64,000 nucleotides of DNA from Diphasiastrum complanatum (GCA_029204225.1 CM055104.1:20059761-20123760); one strand, 5' to 3'; positions 33,000-44,680 are shown, counted from the stretch's first letter. The notes: generated by a model from the letters alone, not told the origin. Translations and numbers: made by a program.

Positions 33000-34548
33000 G
33001 ATGCTGGAGAATCTGACTCAGATCGAGAATCTTCACCTAGTCCTCCTCCTGTTATTCGTCCAGCTCCTCTGTAGGTTTCATCACCAAAATTGTTGATTAC
33101 CCAAGAGGAGCTAGACAAAATAACAGAGAAATCTGTAAATATTCTTTCCACTTCTGTTTCTGTTCCTGTACATAATGTTTTTGTGAGAATTCCATACGAT
33201 CCAGCCCAAGATTTTTTTTAATTTTGACCATTATAATCAGTATGAGGCCTACCTAGCTAACAAAATTGATCTTCTCGGCAATTTTTTTGTTTTTTTGTTT
33301 TTCAAATACACGTAGAAGCTTTAGATTAGGTCCCAAATTTTGTGCCGAGCTAAAAGATAAGACCTCAGAAATTTCAAATGCAATAGTAGAGGCTAGAGTT
33401 TCTTTTTTGCAGAATAGTATTAGTTTCGATTCCCATGGTACACTTTTTGTAGTTAGTCCATTTTTCATGGGAGTGGTAAAGGCGAAAGAAGCCAATTTTG
33501 AGAAGGCTGTCTATTTTATCAAGTGCAGTCCTCTGGCAAAATTTTATTTGATTCCATATGAAAATAAGTAAGGATTGCTCATTTCTTTTTGTTGTTTTAA
33601 TCTGGATTGTTGCATGTCTCATTGCTTTAATAAGAACGGAATTTTTTCATAAATATGAATTTAACGATATTTGTATCTTGATTGTTGCAGTCGGCATTGG
33701 AGCCTAAACATTCTTTTTGTAAAGATAAATAAGGAGGGAGTATCAAATTTTCTGTGTAAAATTAAACTCAACTGCAAATACATATAGAGAATTTGATTTT
33801 CTACTTCATGATGTCGTTCGGGAAATACCGACAACGGCAACTTGAATTGGAGATATAACCATTAAATCTCTCAAGGTATATTCAATTTATCTCTGATATG
33901 CATGTATTCCTTTTTTAATTCGAATGTATTGTCATAGCATAAATAAAATTTCTATCATAATATTACTAATTTTCGTTCTATATATGCAGTGTGTACAGCA
34001 AAATGACGCTTTTAATTGTGCATGGTTCGTCTTGTACGATACGAAGCTATTTTTTGAATGGTATAATTTACAAACGGATGTAGATATTGAAAAAGTAATA
34101 TTCTATTTATTTGTAGTTCATTTCATTCTAATTCATATTTTATTACTATCATTGTTTGTAATTTGTTGATTCTCGTGTTTTGTGATGACAGTTCACTCTT
34201 GAGCCATATACTCCTGATGATGTATATAGATTTCGGCAAGAGTTGATCAGAGCCTTTGCCCAGTACGGTGTAAGCGTTGCACCTGCAATCGAGGGCCCTC
34301 AAAAGGAAGTTGCTCCTGCCTTAACAGCCTTTCAGGTTGTTCAGGATGCAGATCTTATTTTATATGATAAAAAAGGAATAAAAGTCCTTCCTAATACAGA
34401 GGAAGACAATTTTGTAGCAGATATTTCTCTTGCCTTAAAAGGCATTGAGGCCCTTCCCAAAAGAGAGGAGGGCGAGATTATAGAAGGAGCTGTTGCTTTA
34501 TCAGTTCCGAATACTGATATAGAAAATATAGAAACATTGATTGAATAG
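33000..34548 (+). pseudogene. Ulp1/C48-like cysteine protease, multi-exon
   Basis: C48 proteases cleave SUMO-like or viral precursor proteins. A Ser/Asp-rich lead (SSESDAGESDSDRESSPSPP, about 33000-33050) precedes the domain. Exons: to 33567, 33691-33875, 33990-34094 and 34193-34548; introns 33568-33690 (AA|GTAAGG...GCAG), 33876-33989 and 34095-34192 all obey GT-AG and join in frame. The first junction creates IPYENNRHWSLNILF, the His-Trp motif (His codon 33695). The third exon gives CVQQNDAFNCAWFVLYD: Gln (33996-34001) and Cys (34017) as in Q.D..NCGxFV, but with Ala for the usual Gly. The acidic triad member may be in LLHDVVREIP. The C-terminal exon (EPYTPDDVYRFRQELIRAFA) is typical of the domain end; the last 90 residues are acidic. 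Stops near 33074 and 33220 and shifts near 33220-33290 and 33790 show it is eroded. It could form one gene with the H3-like part upstream. Confidence 0.65.
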
Positions 34549-34742
34549 AGATCTATTTGTAAATAGAGAGACATAAAAAAAAAAGATACAATTATTTTAC
34601 TTGTAAACAACCCGTTTATGGGTTTTTTTAATTGATATCACAATAGATTCTTACAATCAGCTTGTGTCCATAGTCTAATAATGGAATGCAATTTTTCTAT
34701 AATGATAAAAAGACATTGGCATGTATTTGCTGATAGTGAATC

Positions 34743-36130
34743 TCAATGTTCTTCCATAAGTTGGATTGTTTCGCCAATATCTCTGCATTTGATCTCGAGC
34801 TCATGTCTTTTACGTACCTGCATAAAATTAATACAAAGCTAGTTAGAATTAGTACAGAGTTTGTACTAGAAAGTTTTGATTGAAACTATTCATAAAAGAT
34901 CGAGTGTTTACAGTTACTTACGAGTTTACCATTGAAAATGAATCTGAAGTCTGAAAGTACATCATCTTGTAGGAGCAATAGTTCCCGCCGGATGTAGTTT
35001 AGACTCCAACCTTCTTCCACCTCAACACATGTCAAAACGGCATCATTGTATATAATTTCAATATTTTTTTCATTTTGAATGTCCACTAGTTTCGAGTGGC
35101 ACCCATTTACCTTTATTTTTTTTTCATCTTTGATAATGGAAGCATAAGCTCAACATTTGTTTTTCAATTTGATAATGGAAGCACATGGAAGACATTTTAG
35201 TTCTGCATTCTATTTCTCCATCTGATCTTTTGTCCCAGCCTTCATCCATAAGTTCAGAAAATAAACTATCTGATAAATTTTTGCATACAAACATCGTTGG
35301 GGTTTTGTGTACATTGACACTTGAAAAGAAATCCACAAATATATTCAAGGAAATAAACCAACTCAATCTGACTGTTATTGATCTCGTGCTCATTTTTAAT
35401 GAATTGTTTACATCATTATATATCTTGCAACGAAATGATTCTGAAACTGTAGCATCTGGTGCAATCCATTCATCACTTTCAAAACTAGGTAATGGAATTG
35501 GTACTATTTGTCCAAAAATTTCTTTTGTATCATTAATGTACATTGATTCATAAAAAAAAATTCCACCATCAGCTAGATCTTTTGTAGTTCTACCTCGATA
35601 TTGCAGCTGTCCAATATCAATGTGAATAACATCTAACACACCTGCTAAAGATCCACTTGGCTCCCATTCATTTATGTTGGATGGATATAAATCCGCAAGA
35701 GAAAAATGATCAAATTGGCAAGTTTACTATTAGATATTTATGAATGACAAAAATCAAAATATAAAAAATATCAATACTCACAGTTGTTTTTTTTGTAATC
35801 CTGACGGTTGAATCCTTGCACATTTATATTTGAATGCATATATACATGTTGGACTAGAATTTCAAATATAGATTTTTTCTCTTGATGATGTTTTGAAATC
35901 CAAAATTCTGGCCTTCCAATAAGATCGAAATGATAGTTTTGACCTTTTTCTTTTTCGAAATGCTCCTCTTGATGATAGATGCATCAAAACCCAAGAGTTT
36001 TTTTGAATACTTTTTTGGCACCCATAATCCATTATCATCTGTCTCGTTGAATAGAAGCACATAGTCGATTGAGGAGCATGGCTTCCTTGATAGTGCCATT
36101 CGTAATTTGCATGCAAAAATCTGAAACAAT
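34743..36130 (-). pseudogene. Unknown multi-exon gene at the right of the cluster
   Basis: Minus strand. One exon begins after TTGTTTCAG near 36122 and encodes CKLRMALSRKPCSSIDYVLL, then NETDDNGLWVPKKYSKKLLG. A short exon ends DSTVRITKKTT with donor GTGAGT near 35780. The longest exon (about 35710-35200) holds LYPSNINEWEPSGSL, VIHIDIGQLQYRGRTTKDLA and IFGQIVPIPLPSFESDEW. The next (to 34922) has NIEIIYNDAVLTCVEVEEGW and SDFRFIFNGKL, with donor CTC|GTAAGT; the last exon (34817-34743, 25 codons with stop) gives VRKRHELEIKCRDIGETIQL. The end (FRFIFNGKLVxRK...IGETI) vaguely recalls a ubiquitin-like fold, a weak impression. I do not recognise the protein. Confidence 0.45.
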
Positions 36131-36458
36131 GAACTATGAATCTGAAAAACTGTGTAGATAAAAAGCCATGAATCTGAGAAAAAGTGTTGGCAAAAATTTG
36201 AAACACTGGACTATTTGGTGCCACAAATTAAATCTGGTTATCCCTGTTAACCATGGTTTGACAATGCATATACATTAATGGTACATCGATTTTCTCATCT
36301 CAACCATCTGTCATATTCATTTTCAATATTTTTGGGTCACTTCGGACAGTGATGAGTTGGAAGGACAGGCCTCATCAACCAATAGCATTTCCACATGCTG
36401 CCCGACGAAACAACAATATATTTAAAAAGTTTTTATTTCATTTATATTTGGAAAATCT

Positions 36459-36580
36459 ACGTTACGTAGAACCCTGAAGCTAAGGTTTCAATTGGTCCAA
36501 ATGGCAACGAAAATAAGAAAAAAAATAAAAAAGCATCTTTTTCAAAGGCCCTCGTCAGGCTCTAAGTTTCTCTAAAAGAT
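36459..36580 (+). repeat. Dispersed 120-bp module, copy 1
   Basis: Shares ordered blocks with 44517-44640: TACGTTACGTAGA, then T(C/G)ATTGGTCCA, then an A-rich AAAAATAAAAA(A/G) stretch, ATCTTT..CAAAGG and a TCTAAGTT/ACTTAGAAC region. Nature unknown; CCAAT-box and palindromic ACGT content suggest a promoter or element terminus. Confidence 0.5.
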
Positions 36581-36618
36581 AAATTTGGTATTATATCCTG
36601 TACATGGTACGACTATAT

Positions 36619-37240
36619 TTACACATAATATGGCTTGATTTTGTCAATGTTCACACGAGTTTTGAATGACCCTCCACCTATTTCAGCTAATTTAGTTGTA
36701 TTGTTGTCATACAACTTTTTGATCACATATGGTCCAGTCCAATGCCTACCAAATTTTTGAGGCATTAGTTCATGCCTAGTATCGTAATACAAGACTAGCT
36801 GGCCTCGGCTAAACTTGTAATTAGGAATTCTTCTATCATGCATTATTTTCATGATTTTTTTGCAGGTTTCTTGATGTACTAGGGAGGTCAATCGTTGCTT
36901 GTCCAACTCTTGTAAGATATCGATACGCCCTTGGATGGACTTTTTCCTACCCAGATTGTGAGACATAGCCAGTCTCATGGATGGTAATTCTATCTCAACA
37001 AGCAGGATACATTCTTGTCCATATACCAAGAAAAAGAGAGTGTGATTTGTACTAGTTTTGTAGGTCACATTGTAGGACCACAAAGCAGCATATGATTTCT
37101 TATCCCAGTCCCTTTTATTTTCAGATACTGTTTTTTGTAGGATAGATATCAACTACTTGTTTGGACTTTCGGCTTGTCCATTTGCTTGAGGACGATAGGG
37201 AGTACTTTTTCGATGTTTAATCAGCAGTTGTTTCGTCAGA
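36619..37240 (-). pseudogene. Ty3-gypsy integrase C-terminus in array unit 1
   Basis: SKRDW-type region to YNVTYKTSTNHTLFFLVYGQ, then VQGRIDILQELD-like and RGQLVLYYDTRHELMP, GPYVIKKLYDNNTTKL and the terminal NIDKIKPYYV. This is the integrase core end and C-terminal domain of a gypsy element. A TAG after the ANGQAESPNK block breaks the frame in every unit, so the stop predates amplification. Equivalent regions are 37996-38620, 39367-39990 and 40744-41370. Confidence 0.8.
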
Positions 37241-37739
37241 CTCTCTATGGGGACCATGTGATGTTGGGGATAGCTCTGATGAATTATCAGCTCTAATACC
37301 ACTCTGTGGGGAAACTTCTTAAACGAATCCCAACCAACATGAGAAAGACCATGAATACTATGAAGAACAGTGATAACTGTGTTAAGGGGAATCATGGATT
37401 ACTTAGAGAACGGAGATTAGAGAACTGTTCAGTTTGCGTTGAATACAATTATCAGTGTAGGAGTCTTAGACTACCATGAAGAGAAATTGTGCAACAATTA
37501 GGCGTCTGTGACAGCCATGCAATTCTCTGATACTGATATTTTGATACAAAGAAATGTAAGTACAATTAGGCATCAAAGACAACCATACATTTCTCTGTTA
37601 TGATACTATTTCAAGAGAAGAATGAGAGTTAATAAACATTCAATTGAGAATGCGAAGAGATGGAACAATAGCAATTATGTATATTAAAGTTGTAGTAACA
37701 ACAATTAGATCACAATACAATTGCACAGATAAGCGCATG

Positions 37740-37921
37740 ATCCTACTTACAGAAACAAGCTCATCGTCGCTATCCCATTTTCGAAGTTGCTTGGAATTGA
37801 TGGTACAATCCAAACTGGTATCATCCCATACAAAGCTATACACATTGGAATTTATAGTCCCAGAGAGTGGTTGGAGCAATTCTTGTTCCCAAATTCTAAA
37901 ATCCATACTTTCAATGGCCAT
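37740..37921 (-). other. Cellular-looking exon carried in array 1 (unit 1 copy)
   Basis: Starts CTACCATGGCC (good start context) and encodes MAIESMDFRIWEQELLQPLS, then NSNVYSFVWDDTSLDC and RKWDSDDELVS, ending at TCT|GTAAGTAGG, a textbook donor. It does not belong to the gypsy polyprotein. Copies are at 39123-39293 (damaged) and 40500-40670. Host gene of origin not recognised. Confidence 0.4.
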
Positions 37922-40900
37922 GGTAGATAATTCAGATGTTTTACAAAAGAAAATAAAAATTTGGTATTATACCCTGTACATGGTACAACTCTATTTACAT
38001 ATGATATGGCTTGACTTTGTCAATGTTCACACGAGTTTTGAATGAGCCTCCACCTATTTCAACTAATTTAGTTGTATTGTTGTCATACCAACTTTTTGAT
38101 CACATATGGTCCAGTTCAATGCATACCAAATTTTTGAGGCATTAGTTCGTGCCTAGTATCGTAATACAAGACTAGCTGGCCTTGGCTAAACTTGTAATTA
38201 GGAATTCTTCTGTCATGTATTATTTTCATGATTTTTTTGTGGGTTTCTTGATGTACTAGGAGGTCAATCGTTGCTCGTCCAACTCTTGTAAGATATCGAT
38301 ACGCCCTTGGATGGACTTTTTCCTACCCAGATTGTGAGACATAGCCAGTCTCATGGATGGTAATTCTATCTCAATAGGCAGGATACATTCTTGTCCATAT
38401 ACCAAGAAAAAGAGAGTGTGATTTGTACTAGTTTTGTAGGTCACATTGTAGGAACACAAAGCAGCATATGATTTCTTATCCCAGTCCCTTTTATTTTCAG
38501 ATACTATTTTTTGTAGGATAGATATCAACTACTTGTTTGGACTTTCGGCTTGTCCATTTGCTTGAGGACAATAGGGAGTACTTTTTCGATGTTTAATCAG
38601 CAATTGTTTCGTCAGACTCTCTATGGGGACCATGTGATGTTGGGGATAGCTCTGATGAATTATCAGCTTTGATACCGCTCTGTGGGGAAACTTCTTAAAC
38701 GAAGTCCCAACTAACATGAGAAAGACCATGAATACTATGAAGAACAGTGATAACTGTGTTAAGGGGAATCATGGATTACTTAGAGAATGGAGATTAGAGA
38801 ACTGTTCAGTTTGCGTTGAATACAATTATCAGTGTAGGAGTCTTAGACTACCATGAAGAGAAATTGTGCAACAACTAGGCGTCTGTGACAGCCATGCAAT
38901 TCTCTGATACTGATATTCTGATACAAAGAAATGTAAGTACAATTAGGCATCAAAGACAGCCATACATTTCTCTGTTATGATACTATTTCAAGAGAAGAAT
39001 GAGAGTTAATAAACATTCAACTGAGAATGCGAAGAGATGGAACAATAGCAATTATGTATATTAAAGTTGTAGTAACAACAATTAGATCACAATTCAATTG
39101 CACAGATAAGCGCATGATCCTACTTACAGAAACAAGCTCATCGTCGCTATCCCATTTTCGAAGTTGCTTTTACTGTACAATCCAAACTGGTATCATCCCA
39201 TACAAAGCTATACACATTGGAATTTATAGTCCCAGAGAGTGGTTGGAGCAATTCTTGTTCCCAAATTCTAAAATCCATACTTTCAATGGCCATGGTAGAT
39301 AATTCAGATGTTTTACAAAAGAAAATAAAAATTTGGTATTATACCCTGTACATGGTACAACTCTATTTACATATGATATGGCTTGACTTTGTCAATGTTC
39401 ACACGAGTTTTGAATGAGCCTCCACCTATTTCAACTAATTTAGTTGTATTGTTGTCATACAACTTTTTGATCACATATGGTCCAGTCCAATGCATACCAA
39501 ATTTTTGAGGCATTAGTTTGTGCCTAGTATCGTAATACAAGACTAGCTGGCCTTGGCTAAACTTGTAATTAGGAATTCTTCTGTCATGCATTATTTTCAT
39601 GATTTTTTTGTGGGTTTCTTGATGTACTAGGGAGGTCAATCGTTGCTCGTCCAACTCTTGTAAGATATCGATACGCCCTTGGATGGACTTTTTCCTACCC
39701 AGATTGTGAGACATAGCCAGTCTCATGGATGGTAATTCTATCTCAATAGGCAGGATACATTCTTGTCCATATACCAAGAAAAAGAGAGTGTGATTTGTAC
39801 TAGTTTTGTAGGTCACATTGTAGGACCACAAAGCAACATATGATTTCTTATCCCAGTCCCTTTTATTTTCAGATACTGTTTTTTGTAGGATAGATATCAA
39901 CTACTTGTTTGGACTTTCGGCTTGTCCATTTGCTTGAGGACGATAGGGAGTACTTTTTCGATGTTTAATCAGCAGTTGTTTCGTCAGACTCTCTATGGGG
40001 ACCATGTGATGTTGGGGATAGCTCTGATGAATTATCAGCTCTGATACCACTCTGTGGGGAAACTTCTTAAACGAAGTCCCAACCAACATGAGAAAGACCA
40101 TGAATACTATGAAGAACAGTGATAACTGTGTTAAGGGGAATCATGGATTACTTAGAGAACGGAGATTAGAGAACTGTTCAGTTTGCGTTGAATACAATTA
40201 TCAGTGTAGGAGTCATAGACTACCATGAAGAGAAATTGTGCAACAATTAGGCGTCTGTGACAGCCATGCAATTCTTTGATACTGATATTCTGATACAAAG
40301 AAATGTAAGTACAATTAGGCATCAAAGACAGCCATACATTTCTCTGTTATGATACTATTTCAAGAGAAGAATGAGAGTTAATAAACATTCAACTGAGAAT
40401 GCGAAGAGATGGAACAATAGCAATTATGTATATTAAAGTTGTAGTAACAACAATTAGATCACAATACAATTGCACAGATAAGCGCATGATCCTACTTACA
40501 GAAACAAGCTCATCGTCACTATCCCATTTTCGAAGTTGCTTGGAATTGACTGTACAATCCAAACTAGTATCATCCCATACAAAGCTATACACATTGGAAT
40601 TTATAGTCCCAGAGAGTGGTTGGAGCAATCCTTGTTCCCAAATTCTAAAATCCATACTTTCAATGGCCATGGTAGATAATTCAGATGTTTTACAAAAGAA
40701 AATAAAAATTTGGTATTATACCTTGTACATGGTACAACTCTATTTACATATGATATGGCTTGACTTTGTCAATGTTCACACGAGTTTTGAATGAGCCTCC
40801 ACCTATTTCAACTAATTTAGTTGTATTGTTGTCATACAACTTTTTGATCACATATGGTCCAGTCCAATGCATACCAAATTTTTGAGGCATTAGTTCGTGC

Positions 40901-41884
40901 CTAGTATCGTAATACAAGACTAGCTGGCCTTGGCTAAACTTGTAATTAGGAATTCTTCTGTCATGCATTATTTTCATGATTTTTTTGTGGGTTTCTTGAT
41001 GTACTAGGGAGGTCAATCGTTGCTCGTCCAACTCTTGTAAGATGTTGATACGCCCTTGGATGGACTTTTTCCTACCCAGATTGTGAGACATAGCCAGTCT
41101 CATGGATGATAATTCTATCTCAATAGGCAGGATACATTCTTGTCCATATACCAAGAAAAAGAGAGTGTGATTTGTTCTAGTTTTGTAGGTCACATTGTAG
41201 GACCACAAAGCAGCATATGATTTCTTATCCCAGTCCCTTTTATTTTCAGATACTGTTTTTTGTAGGATAGATATCAACTACTTGTTTGTACTTTCGGCTT
41301 GTCCATTTGCTTGAGGACGATAGGGAGTACTTTTTCGATGTTTAATCAGCAGTTGTTTCGTCAGACTCTCTATGGGGACCATGTGATGTTGGGGATAGCT
41401 CTGATGAATTATCAGCTCTGATACCACTCTGTGGGGAAACTTCTTAAACGAAGTCCCAACCAACATGAGAAAGACCATGAATACTATGAAGAACAGTGAT
41501 AACTGTGTTAAGGGGAATCATGGATTACTTAGAGAACGGAGATTAGAGAACTGTTCAGTTTGCGTTGAATACAATTATCAGTGTAGGAGTCTTAGACTAC
41601 CATGAAGAGAAATTGTGCAACAATTAGGTGTCTGTGACAGCCATGCAATTCTTTGATACTGATATTCTGATAGAAAGAAATGTAAGTACAATTAGGCATC
41701 AAAGACAGCCATACACATCTCTGTTATGATACTATTTCAAGAGAAGAATGAGAGTTAATAAACATTCAACTGAGAATGCAAAGAGATGGAACAATAGCAA
41801 TTATGTATATTAAAGTTGTAGTAACAACAATTAGATCACAATACAATTGCACAGATAAGCGCATGATCCTACTTACAGAAACAA

Positions 41885-42110
41885 AACAATAGCTATCATT
41901 CTAAATATTTTATCTCGCTCTCTATAATCACCAACTCTGAGGAGTCAGCTGGTGTGAAGATCCGTTTTGGTCGTTTGATCTCTAATGGAGTATCTTCATG
42001 CATCCTCTTGCATCATCTCACTTCTCAAGTCGCTCATTTACTTATAGCAGCTGGTAGATCTTGTGTTATTCGAATTTTACAATTACAAGATCGTTTGACA
42101 ACTATTTAAC
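41885..42110 (+). other. Open fragment between array 1 and a copia LTR
   Basis: A plus-strand frame encodes TNSEESAGVKIRFGRLISNG then LLHHLTSQVAHLLIAAGR and ends in a stop near 42107. It resembles no family I know. It could be the end of a captured gene or chance. Confidence 0.25.
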
Positions 42111-42466
42111 TGACTAGTAGGCCGATTTATTACAGAGCGTGAACATGTAACAGACTGTACATAGAATTCTGTGTAAATCTGCAGACCTTAGCATTTTTCG
42201 GGGAAAAAATTTATATGGTTTGAAGTTTCCAAAGTGGCCAAAAACCAAGTGAACACTTTGCCAAGTGCCCAAGATGTCCTCAAAGTTGAAATAACGAAGT
42301 TTGTTGGGTGTCAAGTTATTCACAGTTTTTGCCTGTGTGAAATTGCGAGTAAAAATGTAGACTATTGCGATAAACAGTTCAAATATGCAGACATGTTTGA
42401 GAGAGTAGTTTTGAGAGAAGGAAGGAGGGCTGTTGGGATGAGTAGGAGTTAGATTAAAATCCAACA
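42111..42466 (-). repeat. 3' LTR of minus-strand copia element 2
   Basis: On the minus strand a purine tract (AAGGGGGAG, about 42467-42475) is followed by TGTTGGATTTTAATCTAACT, a typical copia LTR start. It ends near CTAGTCA at 42111. The left boundary is approximate because the 5' LTR is not present for comparison. Confidence 0.65.
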
Positions 42467-42485
42467 CTCCCCCTTAAGCTTACTA

Positions 42486-43994
42486 CTACAAATCTGAACT
42501 GCAATTGAGATTTGTCATATCTGCTAAGGTAGAATGTTTATCTCTATTCAATGGCTTTGTCAAAATATCAGCCAACATATTGTCTGTGTGACGGTAACTT
42601 AGTACAACATTTCTATTCTGAACTTTCTCTCTAAGAAAATGGAACTGAACTTCTATGTGTTTAGTTCTAGCATGAGTACATATATGTGGGTTCAAAGATA
42701 GAGCTATGCAGCTCTGATTGGCACATTGGAGTATTGTTGGACCAATCTGAGGGAATTGCAGGTCTTGTAGCAGCCTTCTGAGCTAGATTATCTCCTTCCT
42801 TGCTGATCTAGCTACAACGTATTTGAATTCTGTGGAGGATAACGAAATGCATTTTTGCTTTCTGCTATTCCATGAAATGGGTCCTCTTGCAAGGAAACAA
42901 ATGTAACTTGATGTGGATTTTCTGGTATCCACATCTCTTGCCCAATCTGAATCTGAATATGTAACAAGTGTGAGTGCAGCTTCTGTATTACCGTCATAGC
43001 TCAAAGCATAGTGCTTTGTAGCTTGAATGTACTCCATTACTCTTTGCAGAGTCTTCCAATGTTGTAAGCCTAGATTGGAGATGTATTGAGACAGTGTGCT
43101 TACCGCATATGCTAGATCAAGTCGTGTGTAGATCATAGAATATATTATAGATCCTATGACAGACTGATAAGGATACTTGCACATTTCTTGCTGATCTGCT
43201 TGAGTTCTGGGGCACATGTCTTTGGATAGCTTTGATCTTGGATCCATGTGTATATGGGCTTGCAGTCCACCATGCCATATCTATGAAGTACATTGATTAA
43301 ATAGGGCCTTTGGCTTATAGTAATTCTCCATACCAAGAAGGTAATGAATTGGGCCTAAATCAGTCATCTCAAATTCTGATGAAAGCAAAAAGTTGGTTTC
43401 ATGTGGCAACTGATTTGAATTGCTGATAATTAGAGTCTGTGGAGCAAGAAGTGAAATTATGCTACAACAAGAAGTGGGTGATTCTCTCATACCAGGCTCG
43501 GGGAGCTTGCTTGAGGCCATATAGTGCCTTGTGCAATTTACGTACCAAATGCTCTTGGCCTTGAAGGACGTAACCTTCTGGTTGATAAATGAATATGTCT
43601 TCTTGTATGTATCTGTGAAGGAACGTTGTCTAGACATCCATCTGGTGAATGTCCAGATCCTGAAGGTGTCACTGTAAGCTATTCCATATACTTGCTCAAA
43701 TCCTTTAACCACTAAGCGAGCTTTCCATTTGGATACTGATCCATCTGGCTTAAGCTTTAGCTTGAAGATCCATTTAGAGTCGATATGTTCTATACCTGCA
43801 GGAGGATTAACAAGACTCCAAGTCTTGCTCTTTATCAAAGAACTGTACTCAACATCCATTGCAACCTTCCAATTGTCTGCATCTGACCTTGACAATGAGA
43901 TCATCCTCATTTTGAACTTCCACATGTGGAAATCATCGCCATTGAACTTGTTGATCAAACAGATTTGTGAGGTTGAACCTTCCATTGTAATCAA
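42486..43994 (-). pseudogene. Ty1-copia element 2: gag N-terminus fused to RT and RNase H
   Basis: Begins MEGSTSQICLINKFNGDDFH with MWKFKMRM, the copia gag opening, then switches directly to RT: VEYSSLIKSKTWSLVNPPAG, SKWIFKLKLKPDGSVSKWKA, RLVVKGFEQVYGIAYSDTF. Protease and integrase are gone by one internal deletion. Later RT is frameshifted (LSSEFEMTDLGPIHYLLGME), followed by RNase H: YQSVIGSIIYSMIYTRLDLA, DSDWARDVDTRKSTSSYICF, ISLSSTEFKYV, and HFLREKVQNRNVVL, DNMLADILTKPLNRD. Without protease and integrase it is non-autonomous; an in-frame gag-RT joint suggests it may have been made and spread as a deletion form. Confidence 0.82.
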
Positions 43995-44098
43995 ATATTA
44001 GAGATTGGACACAAACAAAATATGAACTAGTTTTGAAAAACAAGAATGTATAAGTTCCTTTGTATGCCCTAGACTCTAGTAATCCAAAAAGACCCGAG

Positions 44099-44111
44099 CT
44101 CTGATACCAAC
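44099..44111 (-). other. Primer-binding site of copia element 2
   Basis: The minus strand reads TTGGTATCAGAGC, about 105 bp upstream of the gag ATG. Sequence immediately right of it is not the element's LTR but an array 1 fragment, so the 5' LTR has been replaced. Confidence 0.65.
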
Positions 44112-44478
44112 TGATGTCGGGGATGGCTTTGATGAATTATCAACTTTGATACCACTCTGTGGGGAAACTTCTTAAGCGAAGTCCCAACCAACATGAGAAT
44201 GACCATTATGAAGAACAGTGATAATTGTGTTAAGGAGGATCGTGGATTACTTAGAGAAAGGAGATTAGAGAACAATTCAGTTTGCGTTGAATACGATTAT
44301 CAGTGTAAGAGTCTTAGACTACCATGAAGAGAAATTGCAAAACAATTAGGTGTCTGTGATAGGCATGCAATTCTCTGATATTGATATTCTGATACAAAGA
44401 AATGTAAGTACAATTAGGCATCAAAGACAGCCATACATTTCTCTGTTATGATACTATTTCAAGGGAAGAGTGAGAGTT
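44112..44478 (-). repeat. Orphan fragment of the array 1 unit (LTR part)
   Basis: TGATACCACTCTGTGGGGAAACTTCTTAA through AAGGGAAGAGTGAGAGTT matches the LTR part of array 1 units (for example 41413-41757) with scattered differences. It is more diverged than the units are from each other. Confidence 0.8.
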
Positions 44479-44516
44479 ATGCCATTTTTAGTGTGGAATC
44501 AAAATGTGGACTCAAA

Positions 44517-44640
44517 AAGTTACGTTACGTAGATTTCAAATTTGAGTGTTTTGATTGGTCCATGTGTAAAACAAAATTGAGAAAAAATATAAAAAGAATC
44601 TTTACAAAGGGTCTTTTTTGGACTTAGAACTCCTCTAATG
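44517..44640 (+). repeat. Dispersed 120-bp module, copy 2
   Basis: See 36459-36580. Here it lies 40 bp upstream of a copia gag start, with TTACGTTACGTAGA, TTGATTGGTCCA and AAAAAATATAAAAAGAATCTT. Confidence 0.5.
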
Positions 44641-44680
44641 TCACTGATAGTTTTTCCTATCACTTAGACTAATCTTCCAC

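Larger units (their letters stand above)
36581..41884 (-). repeat. Tandem array 1: four units of about 1.37 kb derived from a gypsy element
   Basis: Units start at 36581, 37957, 39329 and 40706, each with AAATTTGGTATTAT and C(C/T)TGTACATGGTAC; spacings are 1376, 1372 and 1377 bp and the fourth is cut at about 41884. On the minus strand each unit has: an integrase tail (HRKSTPYRPQANGQAES, IMHDRRIPNYKFS, HWTGPYVIKKLYDNNTTKL); a deletion junction at ATGGTCCCCATAGAGAG; an initiator-Met primer site (GTGGTATCAGAGC) with LTR sequence; and a cellular-looking exon. Unit 2 has a one-base loss in the integrase part and an 8-10 bp loss in the exon. An orphan piece lies at 44112-44478. Confidence 0.88.

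Noticed and set aside
34886-35086. Possible ubiquitin-like domain at the end of the right-hand unknown gene
   Set aside because: Only a vague resemblance in the last two exons; not strong enough to name a domain.
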